This document shows positions 37,367 through 46,032 of a stretch of 64,000 nt of DNA, one piece after another. The stretch comes from Rhodoferax sp. GTDB taxonomy: Bacteria > Pseudomonadota > Gammaproteobacteria > Burkholderiales > Burkholderiaceae_C. Position 1 is the first letter of the stretch; each line of letters begins with the position of its first letter. Where the stretch lies: NCBI RefSeq assembly GCF_030646845.1, contig NZ_JAUSLE010000063.1, positions 62,001-126,000 on the forward strand, read 5' to 3'. A program made the translations under genes and the position numbers. Below the pieces are notes generated by a model, which was given only the letters and a program-made list of their open reading frames with translations, was not told where the DNA came from and searched no databases.

Positions 37367-39022
37367 ATGGCAAGACCCAACCAACTCCTGCATCCGCAAC
37401 GCGAACCCGCGCCCCTCCGTCCGGCCGCCACGGTACTGCTGCTGCGCGACAGCGACAACGGCATTGAAGTGCTGATGACGCGCCGCTCCATGACGGCCAG
37501 CTTTGCCCCCGGCGCCTATGTGTTTCCCGGTGGCGGAGTGGACGCCGCCGACGCAGCCAGCCACGCGCAGGCGCTGCGGCGAGCCACGCAGAGTGACCTG
37601 CACCTGACCCAGGCCATTGCCGCCATCCGCGAGAGTTTTGAAGAATTGGGCGTGCTGCTCGCCCGCAAGGCAGACGGCGCGCATGCCGACCACGGCGATA
37701 TCGCCGCGCTGGACCGCTCCAAGCCCTTCACCGCCCAATGCCAGGCCCGTGGCCTGACCCTGGCCGCCGACGAAGTGTTTGTGCTGGCGCACTGGATCAC
37801 CGACCGCGACTTGCCGCGCCGCTTTGACGTGCCCTTTCTGGTCGCGCGCATGCCCGACGGCCAGACACCGGTGGCCGATGAAACCGAGCAGTTCGAGCCG
37901 GTGTGGGTGCGTCCGGCGGACGCGCTGGCGCGGCACAAGGCGGGTGAGTTTTTCATCATCTTTCCGACCATCCGTACGCTGGAGCGATTGCTGGACTATG
38001 CAACGGTGGATACCGTGCTGCAGGCCTGCGCCGCCACCGAGCAGCCGCTGTGGACCAGTTGTCCGCGCGCCGGCCTGCTGGCAGGCCACGAGGCCAGGTA
38101 CATGGAGCACGAGCACCCCTACGGTGAGTTGGCGCTGGTCTGCCCGGACGGGCAGATCGTGCACGCGCTGGACTGGCAGTCCGAGCAACCGGTGTCCTTG
38201 TTGAAAAACGTGCTGCGCCTCACCGCCCCGAATCCCGGCGCCATGACCGGCCCCGGTACCAACAGCTATCTGGTGGGAGACCCGCACACCGGCTATATCG
38301 CCATCGACCCCGGGCCGGCCGACGCCGATCACATCGAGAAGTTGTGGCGCGCTGCGGGCGGTGATATCCGCATGATTGTGTGCACCCACTCGCACGCGGA
38401 TCATTCCCCCGGCGCGAAACCGCTGCAGGCCCTGTGCGAACCGAAACCGCCGATTCTGGGCCTGCCCTCGGCACCCACGGCACGCAAAGCGAGCGAATTC
38501 ACGCCCGACCAGTCGCTACAAAATCAGGAGCTACTCAGGCTTGAAGGACGCGGGCCAGAGGGTGATTTGACTCATACCCTGCAGGTGATCCACACGCCTG
38601 GCCACGCGGCCAACCACCTGTGCCTGGTGCTGCTGGAAGACGGCCTGCTGTTCAGCGGCGACCACATCCTCAATGGCAGCACCACCGTGATTGACCCGCC
38701 GGATGGCGACATGACGGCCTACCTCGACTCGCTGGACACCTTGAGCGCCGCCTGCACGGAGCACCGGATCGAATTCATCCTGCCAGCGCACGGCTACGTC
38801 ATCGGCGGCTACGCCGGCGAAGCCAGCGCGGCCATAGCGCATCTCAAGGCCCATCGTCTCAAACGCGAAGCCAAGATCCTCAAGGTGATGCAGGCGCACC
38901 CCGACGGCACGCTGGACGACTGGGTGGAACACGCTTACGACGACGTGCCACCCCGCATGTGGCCGGTGGCCAAACGCTCACTGATGGCCCATGTGGCGCG
39001 CATTGAATCCATGATGACCTGA
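37367..39022 (+). CDS. NUDIX hydrolase fused to metallo-beta-lactamase-fold hydrolase, 551 aa
   Basis: Two-domain protein. The N-terminal half (about 15-260) is NUDIX-like, with VLLLRDSDNGIEVLMTRRS and the box-like FPGGGVDAAD...IAAIRESFEELGVLL stretch. The C-terminal half (about 280-551) is a metallo-beta-lactamase fold with THSHADHSPG (zinc motif HxHxDH), IHTPGHAANHL and FSGDHIL. In related proteins the second domain resembles LACTB2-type hydrolases or RNases; substrate is unknown. ATG at 37367 is chosen; the upstream frame overlaps dapF. A dispersed 55-bp element is embedded in frame near residues 383-401 (SLQNQELLRLEGRGPEG). Confidence 0.85.
   Translation: MARPNQLLHPQREPAPLRPAATVLLLRDSDNGIEVLMTRRSMTASFAPGAYVFPGGGVDAADAASHAQALRRATQSDLHLTQAIAAIRESFEELGVLLARKADGAHADHGDIAALDRSKPFTAQCQARGLTLAADEVFVLAHWITDRDLPRRFDVPFLVARMPDGQTPVADETEQFEPVWVRPADALARHKAGEFFIIFPTIRTLERLLDYATVDTVLQACAATEQPLWTSCPRAGLLAGHEARYMEHEHPYGELALVCPDGQIVHALDWQSEQPVSLLKNVLRLTAPNPGAMTGPGTNSYLVGDPHTGYIAIDPGPADADHIEKLWRAAGGDIRMIVCTHSHADHSPGAKPLQALCEPKPPILGLPSAPTARKASEFTPDQSLQNQELLRLEGRGPEGDLTHTLQVIHTPGHAANHLCLVLLEDGLLFSGDHILNGSTTVIDPPDGDMTAYLDSLDTLSAACTEHRIEFILPAHGYVIGGYAGEASAAIAHLKAHRLKREAKILKVMQAHPDGTLDDWVEHAYDDVPPRMWPVAKRSLMAHVARIESMMT
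38515..38571 (+). repeat. Dispersed 55-bp element, copy in NUDIX/MBL gene
   Basis: Starts GCTACAAAATCAGGAGCTAC, continues TCAGGCTTGAAGGACGCG and ends GGCCAGAGGGTGATTTGA. In frame, encoding SLQNQELLRLEGRGPEG. Confidence 0.6.
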
Positions 39023-39034
39023 GAGGGCCAACCC

Positions 39035-39853
39035 TTGCCGGCAATCATTGTTTCCTGCCTGGCCCTGCTCTTTGTGCTCTGGTTGCTGGGTCAGCCCTGG
39101 CTGATCGAACACAAGCGCAGGCAGATTCGCGCCCGGCCTTTTCCTCCTGCCTGGCGCGATATCCTGAGGCAACGTGTGCCCTACGTGCGCGCGCTGCCGT
39201 CCGATTTACAGCTCCAGCTCAAGCAGCACATCCAGGTCTTCCTTGCCGAGAAGGCCTTCATCGGTTGTGCGGGGCTGGAAATCACCGACGAGATGCGGGT
39301 GACCATCGCGGCGCAGGCCTGCCTGCTGCTGCTCAATCGCCCCAGGGGCTATTACCCTGGCCTGAGCCAAGTGCTGGTCTACCCGGGCAGCTTTGTGGTC
39401 CAGCGGGAGCACATGGATGACGTGGGCGTCGCCCACCACGCGCGCCAGGTGCTGTCCGGGGAATCGTGGTCGCAGGGGCAAGTGATCCTGTCGTGGCACG
39501 ACACGCTCGAAGACGCCGCCACGCCAGACGATGGTCAGAATGTCGTCATCCATGAGTTTGCCCACCAGCTTGACCAGGAGACGGGCGCCGCCAACGGTGC
39601 CCCGGCGCTGGCCCGGCGCGAGCACTACGCCCGCTGGTCGCAGGTGCTGGGGACCGAGTTCAGCGACTTGCAGGCGCGCACATCGCACACCCAAGCGTCC
39701 TTGTTCAGCGACTACGGCGCCACCGACCCGGCCGAGTTCTTTGCGGTGATCTCGGAGGTCTTCTTTGAGCAGCCGCAACGCATGGCCACGGAACACCCGG
39801 CGCTGTACCGCGAACTCAGCCAGCTCTACCGGCTCGATCCCCTCAGTTGGTGA
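39035..39853 (+). CDS. mtfA: Zinc-dependent peptidase of the MtfA family, 272 aa
   Basis: Soluble or membrane-anchored MtfA-type aminopeptidase; in E. coli MtfA binds the Mlc repressor and affects sugar transport. A hydrophobic N-terminal segment (about 3-20) precedes the catalytic domain. The active site VIHEFAHQLDQETG (HExxH) and the downstream Glu region PAEFFAVISEVFFEQP are present. The start codon appears to be TTG at 39035 with a GAGAGGG site upstream. It lies 12 bp after the NUDIX/MBL gene. Confidence 0.85.
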   Translation: MPAIIVSCLALLFVLWLLGQPWLIEHKRRQIRARPFPPAWRDILRQRVPYVRALPSDLQLQLKQHIQVFLAEKAFIGCAGLEITDEMRVTIAAQACLLLLNRPRGYYPGLSQVLVYPGSFVVQREHMDDVGVAHHARQVLSGESWSQGQVILSWHDTLEDAATPDDGQNVVIHEFAHQLDQETGAANGAPALARREHYARWSQVLGTEFSDLQARTSHTQASLFSDYGATDPAEFFAVISEVFFEQPQRMATEHPALYRELSQLYRLDPLSW

Positions 39854-39878
39854 TACCCGGACGGTTAACATCCTGCCA

Positions 39879-40709
39879 ATGAGCCCGAATAAAAAACCTG
39901 CACCCCGTGCGCCCCATGCGCCCATACCCGGCGAACGCCTGGCCAAGCGCATCGCCGAGATGGTGCCCTGCTCACGCCGCGAGGCCGAGCAATACATTGC
40001 CGGCGGCTGGGTGAGCGTCGACGGCCAGGTGGTGGAAGAACCCCAATTCAAGGTGCTGAACCAGAAGGTCGAACTGGACAAAAATGCCAGCCTGATGGAC
40101 GTCACGCAAGTCACCCTGCTGTTGCACAAGCCGCCCGGCTATGACGATGGTGACGATGAGGAAGACGATGAGGACGAGCCGCGCGCCAGGGCACGTGCGC
40201 CCGGCAAGGCGCCGAAGAAGGCACGGCAGCTGCTCACGCCCGCCAATCGCGCCGCCGATGATGCCTCGGGCATCCGGCTTCTCAAGCGGCATTTTGCCGA
40301 CCTGACTTCACCGGTGCCGCTGGAAGTGGGTGCCGGTGGCCTGCTGGTCTTCACGCAGGACTGGCGGGTAGCGCGCAAGCTCACCGAAGACGCGGGCGTC
40401 ATCGAGCATGAAGTCATCGTCGAGATCGAAGGCGAAATCGCGCCCGACACCCTGCAGCGCCTCAATCAGGGACTCAGCTCCGACGGCCACCCCCTGCCAC
40501 GCGTCAAGGTCAGCGTCAACAGCGCCAATGAAGGCAAAAGCAAGCTGCGTTTTGCCGTCAAAGGCACGCATCCGGGCCTGATTGCCTACCTGTGCGAACG
40601 GGTGGGTCTGAAAATACTCAGCATGAAGCGCATCCGCATTGGCCGCGTGTCGTTGACGACCCTGCCGATCGGGCAGTGGCGCTACCTGCTGCCGCACGAG
40701 CGCTTCTAG
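39879..40709 (+). CDS. Degenerate RluF-like S4/pseudouridine-synthase fold protein, 276 aa
   Basis: N-terminal S4 RNA-binding domain (LAKRIAEMVPCSRREAEQYIAGGWVSVDGQ), an acidic/basic low-complexity linker, then a fold resembling RsuA/RluF synthases. In active members the catalytic Asp lies in a GRLD motif ahead of GLLLLTND. Here the aligned stretch reads PLEVGAGGLLVFTQD, so the Asp is replaced and the R is absent. The later RQIRRM motif is also missing (GTHPGLIAYLCERVGLKIL). It may be an inactive RNA-binding protein. ATG at 39879 is chosen; the upstream frame overlaps mtfA. Confidence 0.75.
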   Translation: MSPNKKPAPRAPHAPIPGERLAKRIAEMVPCSRREAEQYIAGGWVSVDGQVVEEPQFKVLNQKVELDKNASLMDVTQVTLLLHKPPGYDDGDDEEDDEDEPRARARAPGKAPKKARQLLTPANRAADDASGIRLLKRHFADLTSPVPLEVGAGGLLVFTQDWRVARKLTEDAGVIEHEVIVEIEGEIAPDTLQRLNQGLSSDGHPLPRVKVSVNSANEGKSKLRFAVKGTHPGLIAYLCERVGLKILSMKRIRIGRVSLTTLPIGQWRYLLPHERF

Positions 40710-40711
40710 CT

Positions 40712-41608
40712 TCAGGCGCTGAACAACTGGCCGCGCGCGGCATCGGTGATGGCCACCACGCAAGGGTGCGTGATGCGCCGTTCCACCGACACGGCAAAAA
40801 ACTCCTCCACCAGCTCATTGGTGCGGCCAATCACCTCTACGCCGAACTGTGCCACCGTCTCGGCTTCCAGCACCGTGGGCGCCATGAAGACGCCCCGCCC
40901 TTCGCGGCCAAACGCCGTCATCAACGCACCGTCGTCAAACTCGCCGATCACCCGGGGGTGAATCTGGTGCCGGGTTAGCCAGCCCTCCAGCTGCTGGCGC
41001 ACCGAGGCCGACGCGCCCTGGATCAACATCGGCATGTCGTTCAGGCACCCCGGGAACGCACCTTGAAGCCGTGACTTGAGCGCAGGCGCACAGAAAAAAC
41101 TCATCGCCGTGCTGCCCAGCGGGTGGTTGAACGCCTTGACGCTGACGCGCCGGGACATAGGCTCATCGGCAATCACCAGGTCCAGCCGGTGCAGGGCCAA
41201 TTGCGCCAGCAGGTCGGGGAACTTGCCCTCACTGCAAATCAGCCGGACCGGCTCATTCACGGACAGGGCCGGCTCCAACAGGCGATAGGCGACCGACTTG
41301 GCCACTGAATCGGCCACGCCCACCCGGAAGTCCAGCACCCGCTGGCCGCCACGCGCCTGACGCAACGTGGTTTCCAGCTCGGCGCCCAGCGTGAATATCT
41401 GATCCGCATAGCCCAGCGCCAGCCGCCCGTCCTCGGTCAATTCAAGCTGGCGGCCGCTCTTGCGAAACAGCTTGCGACCGAGCCAATCTTCCAGCAGCTT
41501 GATCTGGCCGGACAGGGTTTGCGGCGTGGTATGCAGCTGCTCGCCGGCGCGCATGACGCCGCCGGCTTTGGCGGTGACCCAAAAATAGTGCAAGTGCTTG
41601 AAATTCAT
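40712..41608 (-). CDS. nhaR: LysR-family transcriptional activator NhaR, 298 aa
   Basis: LysR-type regulator whose N-terminus reads MNFKHLHYFWVTAKAGGVMRAGEQL, the HTH form typical of NhaR (Na+/H+ antiporter regulators), followed by LSGQIKLLEDWLGRKLFRKSG and a ligand-binding domain of usual length. No nhaA is adjacent, so the target may be elsewhere or changed. It is divergent from the IscR-like gene across a 139-bp region with a perfect inverted repeat. Its stop nearly touches the RluF-like stop (convergent). Confidence 0.85.
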   Translation of the reverse strand: MNFKHLHYFWVTAKAGGVMRAGEQLHTTPQTLSGQIKLLEDWLGRKLFRKSGRQLELTEDGRLALGYADQIFTLGAELETTLRQARGGQRVLDFRVGVADSVAKSVAYRLLEPALSVNEPVRLICSEGKFPDLLAQLALHRLDLVIADEPMSRRVSVKAFNHPLGSTAMSFFCAPALKSRLQGAFPGCLNDMPMLIQGASASVRQQLEGWLTRHQIHPRVIGEFDDGALMTAFGREGRGVFMAPTVLEAETVAQFGVEVIGRTNELVEEFFAVSVERRITHPCVVAITDAARGQLFSA

Positions 41609-41637
41609 CGGACGGCTCCTGTGTGCATACTTCTATT

Positions 41638-41676
41638 ATTCGTATTTTTCGAAGTTTAATTGCAAAAAATACGAAT
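41638..41676. repeat. Perfect 12-bp inverted repeat in the nhaR/Rrf2 divergent promoter region
   Basis: Arms ATTCGTATTTTT (41638-41649) and AAAAATACGAAT (41665-41676) are exact reverse complements with a 15-base centre, in an AT-rich patch between divergent regulators. Dyads like this suit a dimeric or tetrameric repressor/activator (LysR or Rrf2 type). It lies about 30-68 bp upstream of the nhaR start and 72-110 bp upstream of the Rrf2 start, in position to affect both. Confidence 0.6.
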
Positions 41677-41747
41677 TTACACGAAGTGATGGAATGCCTA
41701 TAGTTGGCTTTGTCACACACCTCGTGACGCTGACAGGAGTTTCCGAT

Positions 41748-42296
41748 ATGCGATTAAGTACCAAAAGCCGTTTTGCCCTGACTGCGATGATCGACGTCGC
41801 GCTGCGCGAGAAATCGGGTCCGGTCCCCCTGTCCGACATTGCAGCGCGGCAACAAATTTCGCTGTCCTACTTGGAGCAAATGTTCAGCAAGCTGCGTCAG
41901 CACGGTTTGGTGGAAAGCACCCGCGGCCCCGGCGGCGGCTATGCGCTGGGTCACCGGGCCGACAGCATCACCGTAGCGGACATCATTGGCGCGGTGGAAG
42001 GTGGCGAGGATCGCCGCACCTTGGACGCGAGCCGTCAAGGCAAGGTCGTGGCGCGGGATGCGACAAAGGATCTGACCCAGGATCTGTGGGACGCCTTGAA
42101 CTCGAAAATGCTGGATTACATGCAGTCCATTACGTTGCGCAGCCTGGTGCTGCAGCAACTTGCCAAAGGCGTCGGCGTGGAAGAGCGCAAGGTGGCCAAT
42201 CGGGGCGTGTTCAAAAAGCCCAGAACCGAGCCCTTGCAGGCCACCGCGCCGAATTCCGTGTTTGCGCTCGGTCAGTCCTTGCTCGCCAGAGGCTAG
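41748..42296 (+). CDS. Rrf2/IscR-like regulator without Fe-S cysteines, 182 aa
   Basis: Winged-helix regulator closest in layout to IscR: RLSTKSRFALTAMIDVAL, DIAARQQISLSYLEQMFSKLRQHGLVESTRGPGGGYALG and an IscR-like dimerisation helix (LTQDLWDALNSKM). IscR binds a [2Fe-2S] cluster through three cysteines at roughly residues 92-104. The matching region here (TLDASRQGKVVARDATKD) has none, and no Cys is visible in the whole protein. An AGGAG site 9 bases upstream of ATG 41748 decides the start. The C-terminus ends in a Pro/Ala tail. No isc genes are adjacent. Confidence 0.82.
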   Translation: MRLSTKSRFALTAMIDVALREKSGPVPLSDIAARQQISLSYLEQMFSKLRQHGLVESTRGPGGGYALGHRADSITVADIIGAVEGGEDRRTLDASRQGKVVARDATKDLTQDLWDALNSKMLDYMQSITLRSLVLQQLAKGVGVEERKVANRGVFKKPRTEPLQATAPNSVFALGQSLLARG

Positions 42297-42308
42297 GCCA
42301 AGACCGAG

Positions 42309-43175
42309 TCAGGGCGTGCGAGGCGCGCTGCCTGGCGCGGCGGCGACTTCTTGCACCGGCCCTACCCGCTCATTCGTCCAGTGCAGCAGGTCCAGCCACA
42401 TCTGGCGCATCTCGCCATCTTGCGGAGTCCGCGTGGCATTGGGCAGCTCGATCGTGACCACTGGCACCCCCTTGTGCACCCCGCCATAGTTGCCCAGCGA
42501 ACCGGGGAAGATACCGACCTGATCGAGGTACAGGCGCCCCAGTCGCGACGGCGGTACCGAGGGCCCGTCGAAATCGAGCACACCATACGGGGCATGGATG
42601 CTCACAATCAACTGCGGTTTGAAGCCGCTCATCTCGTCATACAGGAATCGTGACTCGGGCTCGGACAAGGGCGTGGCGCCGGGCCAGCGACGCGGATCTT
42701 TGCGGGTACGTTTTTCCCAGTAAACCCTGGCGTCCCGCTGCCAGTTGGGCGTGGGAAAGTTGCGATTCAAATCCACGCCATTGGCATTGACGCGCGTCGG
42801 CGATCCGCTGAAAACACCATCCGGATTGAGCATCGGCACAAAGCGCCAGTGAATCCCCTGCCGCACATCAGCCGGCAGTTGCGCTGCCAGCCTGATCCAG
42901 TGCAGTGCCACTGCGGCAGAAGACAACTCATCGCCGTGAATGGCGCCCACCACCAGCACCCGCAACGTGGCATGGGCCGGCTTGACATCGCGCACCCAGA
43001 GCGTTCTGCCCTTCACCGAGCGGGCCGCTGTGGGCTGCAGTTGCGCGGCCTCGCACAACTCGCGCTTCACATTCGGCAACCTGGCGGCAAAATCAATGCA
43101 GAGCGTCCCGGATTGGGCGCCACTAGCTATCAATAAAACAGCAAGCAACATGAACCTGAGGCAACGAACGGGCAT
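42309..43175 (-). CDS. M14-family zinc carboxypeptidase-like protein, 288 aa
   Basis: Secreted or periplasmic peptidase resembling murein peptide amidase/carboxypeptidase. An N-terminal signal segment (MPVRCLRFMLLAVLLIASGAQ) precedes the catalytic domain. Zinc-site residues appear as VVGAIHGDE (HxxE) and VSIHAPYG, and the catalytic Glu region as VVTIELPNAT. Likely role: trimming peptidoglycan peptides. ATG at 43175 is chosen because the longer frame runs into the RNase P RNA gene. A 55-bp element copy overlaps the signal-peptide coding region. It is convergent with the Rrf2-like gene (12 bp gap). Confidence 0.82.
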   Translation of the reverse strand: MPVRCLRFMLLAVLLIASGAQSGTLCIDFAARLPNVKRELCEAAQLQPTAARSVKGRTLWVRDVKPAHATLRVLVVGAIHGDELSSAAVALHWIRLAAQLPADVRQGIHWRFVPMLNPDGVFSGSPTRVNANGVDLNRNFPTPNWQRDARVYWEKRTRKDPRRWPGATPLSEPESRFLYDEMSGFKPQLIVSIHAPYGVLDFDGPSVPPSRLGRLYLDQVGIFPGSLGNYGGVHKGVPVVTIELPNATRTPQDGEMRQMWLDLLHWTNERVGPVQEVAAAPGSAPRTP

Positions 43176-43187
43176 GGCTGCGAGTTT
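43126..43187 (+). repeat. Dispersed 55-bp element copy in the M14 peptidase signal region
   Basis: Starts GCTATCAATAAAACAGCAAG; the 3' end (GGGCATGGCTGCGAGTTT) is weaker. Overlaps the start and signal-peptide coding part of the peptidase gene, antisense. Confidence 0.5.
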
Positions 43188-43238
43188 AACTGTCACACAT
43201 CGGGTGTGTACTGTCTGCCCCATGACGAAAGGATAAAA

Positions 43239-43584
43239 GTGTGAAGCCCACCGATAAGCCGGATTCTGTGCAACTGCAGACCCTTGCGGGCCTGCAGAAG
43301 TGACTGCCATTACTCTGGGCTGCTGGTCACCCAACAGCTCGATGCTACCTACCCGCACACTCCGGGGGCCCCGTCAACGTGTGCCTACTTGGTATTGCTG
43401 CGCGTAGAGATTGCCCGTTTCACCCGAACTGAATCGGCTCGTCTCTGTTGCTCTAATCCTCACCTTATACCTTGCGGCTTTCAGTGGACAGCCGTTAGCT
43501 GCTACGCTGCCCTATGCAGTCCGGACGTTCCTCCAGTGCCTGGTTTCCCAGATTGCACCAGCGGCAGTCTGGCGGGCTTCACAC
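43239..43584 (-). ncRNA. rnpB: RNase P RNA (bacterial type A)
   Basis: The plus strand contains GATAAGCCGGATTCTGTGC near 43252, the complement of the conserved rnpB 3' region. Near the other end is GGACTGCATAGGGCAG and GAGGAACGTCCGGAC-type sequence on the minus strand. The terminal P1 helix pairs GTGTGAAGCCC with GGGCTTCACAC (43574-43584 and 43239-43249), an exact 11-bp stem, followed by a TTTTAT run as a terminator-like end. The size (about 346 nt) matches type A RNase P RNA, the catalytic RNA that trims tRNA 5' ends. Confidence 0.93.
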
Positions 43585-43588
43585 CCCG

Positions 43589-43594
43589 ATTATC
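43589..43594 (-). promoter_or_regulatory. Likely -10 box for rnpB
   Basis: GATAAT on the minus strand lies five bases before the predicted RNA 5' end (about 43582-43584). No convincing -35 was found at 16-18 bp, so this is provisional. Confidence 0.35.
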
Positions 43595-43702
43595 GCGGCT
43601 ATCCATAACCATATATCGAAACAAGTCGATGAAGTAGTTGAAAATGGCGGAATTCCCACCGTCAGCCCCACGCACAATCTGCAACCACGACAGGAGCCGC
43701 TC

Positions 43703-44620
43703 ATGAAAGCCGACAACATTCTGCAAACCATTGGCAACACGCCGCACGTCCGCATGAACCGCCTGTTTGGGGCAGGTCACAAGGTCTACATCAAGTCCGA
43801 GCGCAGCAACCCCGGCGGCTCCATCAAGGACCGCATTGCGCTGGCGATGGTGGAAGCTGCCGAGAAAAGTGGTGAGCTCAAGCCCGGTGCCACCATCATT
43901 GAGCCGACCTCCGGCAACACCGGCGTCGGCCTGGCCATGGTGGCCGCGGTCAAGGGTTACAAACTCATTCTGGTCATGCCCGACAGCATGTCGGTGGAAC
44001 GCCGCCGCCTGATGCTGGCCTATGGCGCCTCGTTCGACCTGACACCGCGCGAAAAAGGCATGAAAGGCTCCATCGCCCGCGCCATGGAACTGGTGGCCGC
44101 CACAGCCAACTCATGGATGCCCCAGCAGTTTGAAAACCCGGCCAACATCGAGGCCCACGCACGCACCACGGCGCAGGAAATCCTGGCCGACTTCCCCGAT
44201 GGCATTGACGCGCTGATCACCGGCGTTGGCACCGGCGGGCACCTGACGGGTTGCGCCCAGGTCCTCAAAGCCAAATGGCCCAACTTGAAGGTCTTTGCAG
44301 TGGAGCCGGTGGCGTCACCGGTCATTTCCGGCGGCGCCCCCTCACCCCACCCGATTCAGGGCATTGGCGCCGGCTTTATTCCGAAAAACCTGAACATGGC
44401 CTTGCTCGATGGCGTGATTCAGGTGGATGCCGAACCGGCCCGGGAAATGGCGCGCCGCTGCGCCCGGGAAGAAGGCATTCTGGTCGGCATCTCCAGTGGT
44501 GCCACCTTGGCCGCCATTGCGCAAAAACTGCCCGACCTGCCGGCCGGCGCCACCGTGCTGGGTTTCAACTACGACACCGGCGAACGCTACCTGTCGATCG
44601 AGGGCTTTTTGCCGGCCTGA
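43703..44620 (+). CDS. cysK: Cysteine synthase (O-acetylserine sulfhydrylase), 305 aa
   Basis: PLP enzyme making cysteine from O-acetylserine and sulfide. The PLP lysine lies in [14 protein letters not shown], the substrate loop is [16 protein letters not shown], and the phosphate-binding GTGGHLTG is present. GISSGA near residue 265 is also typical. Sequence style favours CysK over CysM, but the two are hard to split by eye. ATG 43703 has an AGGAG upstream; an upstream in-frame start would overlap rnpB. It stands alone with no cys regulon neighbour. Confidence 0.92.
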   Translation: MKADNILQTIGNTPHVRMNRLFGAGHKVYIKSERSNPGGSIKDRIALAMVEAAEKSGELKPGATIIEPTSGNTGVGLAMVAAVKGYKLILVMPDSMSVERRRLMLAYGASFDLTPREKGMKGSIARAMELVAATANSWMPQQFENPANIEAHARTTAQEILADFPDGIDALITGVGTGGHLTGCAQVLKAKWPNLKVFAVEPVASPVISGGAPSPHPIQGIGAGFIPKNLNMALLDGVIQVDAEPAREMARRCAREEGILVGISSGATLAAIAQKLPDLPAGATVLGFNYDTGERYLSIEGFLPA

Positions 44621-45057
44621 TTGCCGATTGGCGCGAAACCTATCGTCGGGGACGTTTGGAGCCGCTCTGGGTGGCCACTAAAGACTGCGTCCGATCACTC
44701 AGCACTCCTTTGTCGCAGCCTTTCTTGCCCTCAAGCAGTCAATCGAAATAGCATGGACTGCTGCTGTCGGTTCGACCTTGATTCGCGTCTCTGTTTGGGC
44801 GACGCTGACAACGGGAAACTAGTCATCTTGACTGGCTAACTGGCAGCTTTGTGCGGCGGACGTTCGTCACTATGAACTGGCCGCCGTGAAACAGTCGCTC
44901 GTGCGAGCACACCGCGGAAGCGGATCAGGTGCAGGCGCGGGCGCGGGCGGGGAACCAGCGTGGGGTGGCTCATGCGCGTGACCTTGAACGTGTCGGCCAA
45001 GATTGCACCTTCTCCTGCATGTGGTGTGTGCATTCGCCAGTGATTTGCGTTCCCCTT
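44621..45057. other. Gene-poor stretch after cysK with transposase remnant
   Basis: No intact gene is seen. Most of the sequence has no coding signature. A decayed IS91-like transposase piece is annotated within it (44836-45033). No clear terminator for cysK was found. Confidence 0.5.
44836..45033 (-). pseudogene. IS91-like transposase fragment
   Basis: Minus-strand frame contains LVPRPRPRLHLIRFRGVLARA, very close to the PRPRLHLIRFHGVLAP motif near the C-terminal region of IS91/Y1-type transposases. The rest of the enzyme is missing and the following sequence does not match, so it is a relic. Identified by memory of the motif. Confidence 0.6.
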
Positions 45058-46032
45058 CTACGGGTTTTTCGAACGCAGTTGCTCGAAAACCACCTGGTTG
45101 GCTTGCATATCGTGCGCATAACCTGAACTTTTACACACGGCGAGCGTAACTCGGCCACCGTCCGAGAGCGTAATCTCCACGCCCAGCTTGCTTTCCAGCA
45201 AGCCATCGATCATCCGCACACTGGCGATCTGGTCACGGGCGATGCGTGCCGCTTCGGCACCCGGTCCGACGGGATGCCGCCATCGCTCTCGGGGCAAGAA
45301 GACGAGGGATTGCGACGACAGGCCCAGTTCTCCTGCGTTGCCCATCGATGAAGTGCCGCACCTCAGCGCGTTGTCAATGCCCAGCATGTGGTGAAGCGGA
45401 CCCGTCTTCCAAAGGACACTCTGCAGTGGGAACAGCCGCCACGGGCCTTCGCTGTCGGGAAATGCAGACTGCCGGCGGGCTTCCTGACGCTTCCTGCGCG
45501 TATCGGCGTCAAGCCCCCGCAGGGGACAGTCGAGAACTTCCTGATCGCTTGGAGGGCCGAAGGTGTGGAACCCCGGCAATCCTGTGCAGAAGCTGGACTT
45601 GTCCTCCATGGTCGTGACGAGCCCTTCTGCGTCATAGCGAATCAGCAGGCGGTGCAATAGGTATCGTGCATTCTGCGCCCAGGGAAATACCACGCCACCA
45701 CCGACCATGCCAATCGCGACCCAGGCGCCCGATTCAGCCTCCAGGTAGTTTGACTCGTAGTAAACCCAGCTGCCGTCCGCACTCTCCACATCCGGCCCCT
45801 TGGGAAGCAGCGCCTGCACGTCGTCGCGGGTACTCTTGCCAATGACGATGCGCGCTACGACTTCGTCGGTGAGGTCGCTGCGTGATTCATGGAAGCCCGG
45901 ACTGCGCTTGTACGGCACCATGCAGGCACTCAGTGCAAGACCTGTCACGGCCATGGCAATGAGGAATCGTAGGCCTCGGGCCAGCGCTGACAAGCGACTC
46001 CAGGCAAGGCGATCAGTTGTACCAAACGTCAT
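45058..46032 (-). CDS. Putative lipoprotein with BamE/SmpA-like domain, 324 aa
   Basis: An N-terminal signal segment ends in a lipobox (LALSAC, Cys at about residue 36), so it is probably lipid-anchored. Residues about 55-110 (VARIVIGKSTRDDVQALLPKGPDVESADGSWVYYES) resemble the BamE/OmlA repeat found in outer-membrane lipoproteins. The remaining 200 residues are unrecognised. A later ATG at 45954 would give a shorter leader (MAVTGLALSAC). It is bracketed by transposase relics on both sides, suggesting mobile-element insertions around it. Confidence 0.62.
   Translation of the reverse strand: MTFGTTDRLAWSRLSALARGLRFLIAMAVTGLALSACMVPYKRSPGFHESRSDLTDEVVARIVIGKSTRDDVQALLPKGPDVESADGSWVYYESNYLEAESGAWVAIGMVGGGVVFPWAQNARYLLHRLLIRYDAEGLVTTMEDKSSFCTGLPGFHTFGPPSDQEVLDCPLRGLDADTRRKRQEARRQSAFPDSEGPWRLFPLQSVLWKTGPLHHMLGIDNALRCGTSSMGNAGELGLSSQSLVFLPRERWRHPVGPGAEAARIARDQIASVRMIDGLLESKLGVEITLSDGGRVTLAVCKSSGYAHDMQANQVVFEQLRSKNP

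Noticed and set aside
43176..43358. N-terminal extension of the M14 peptidase
   Set aside because: It would overlap rnpB, and a clear signal peptide starts at ATG 43175.
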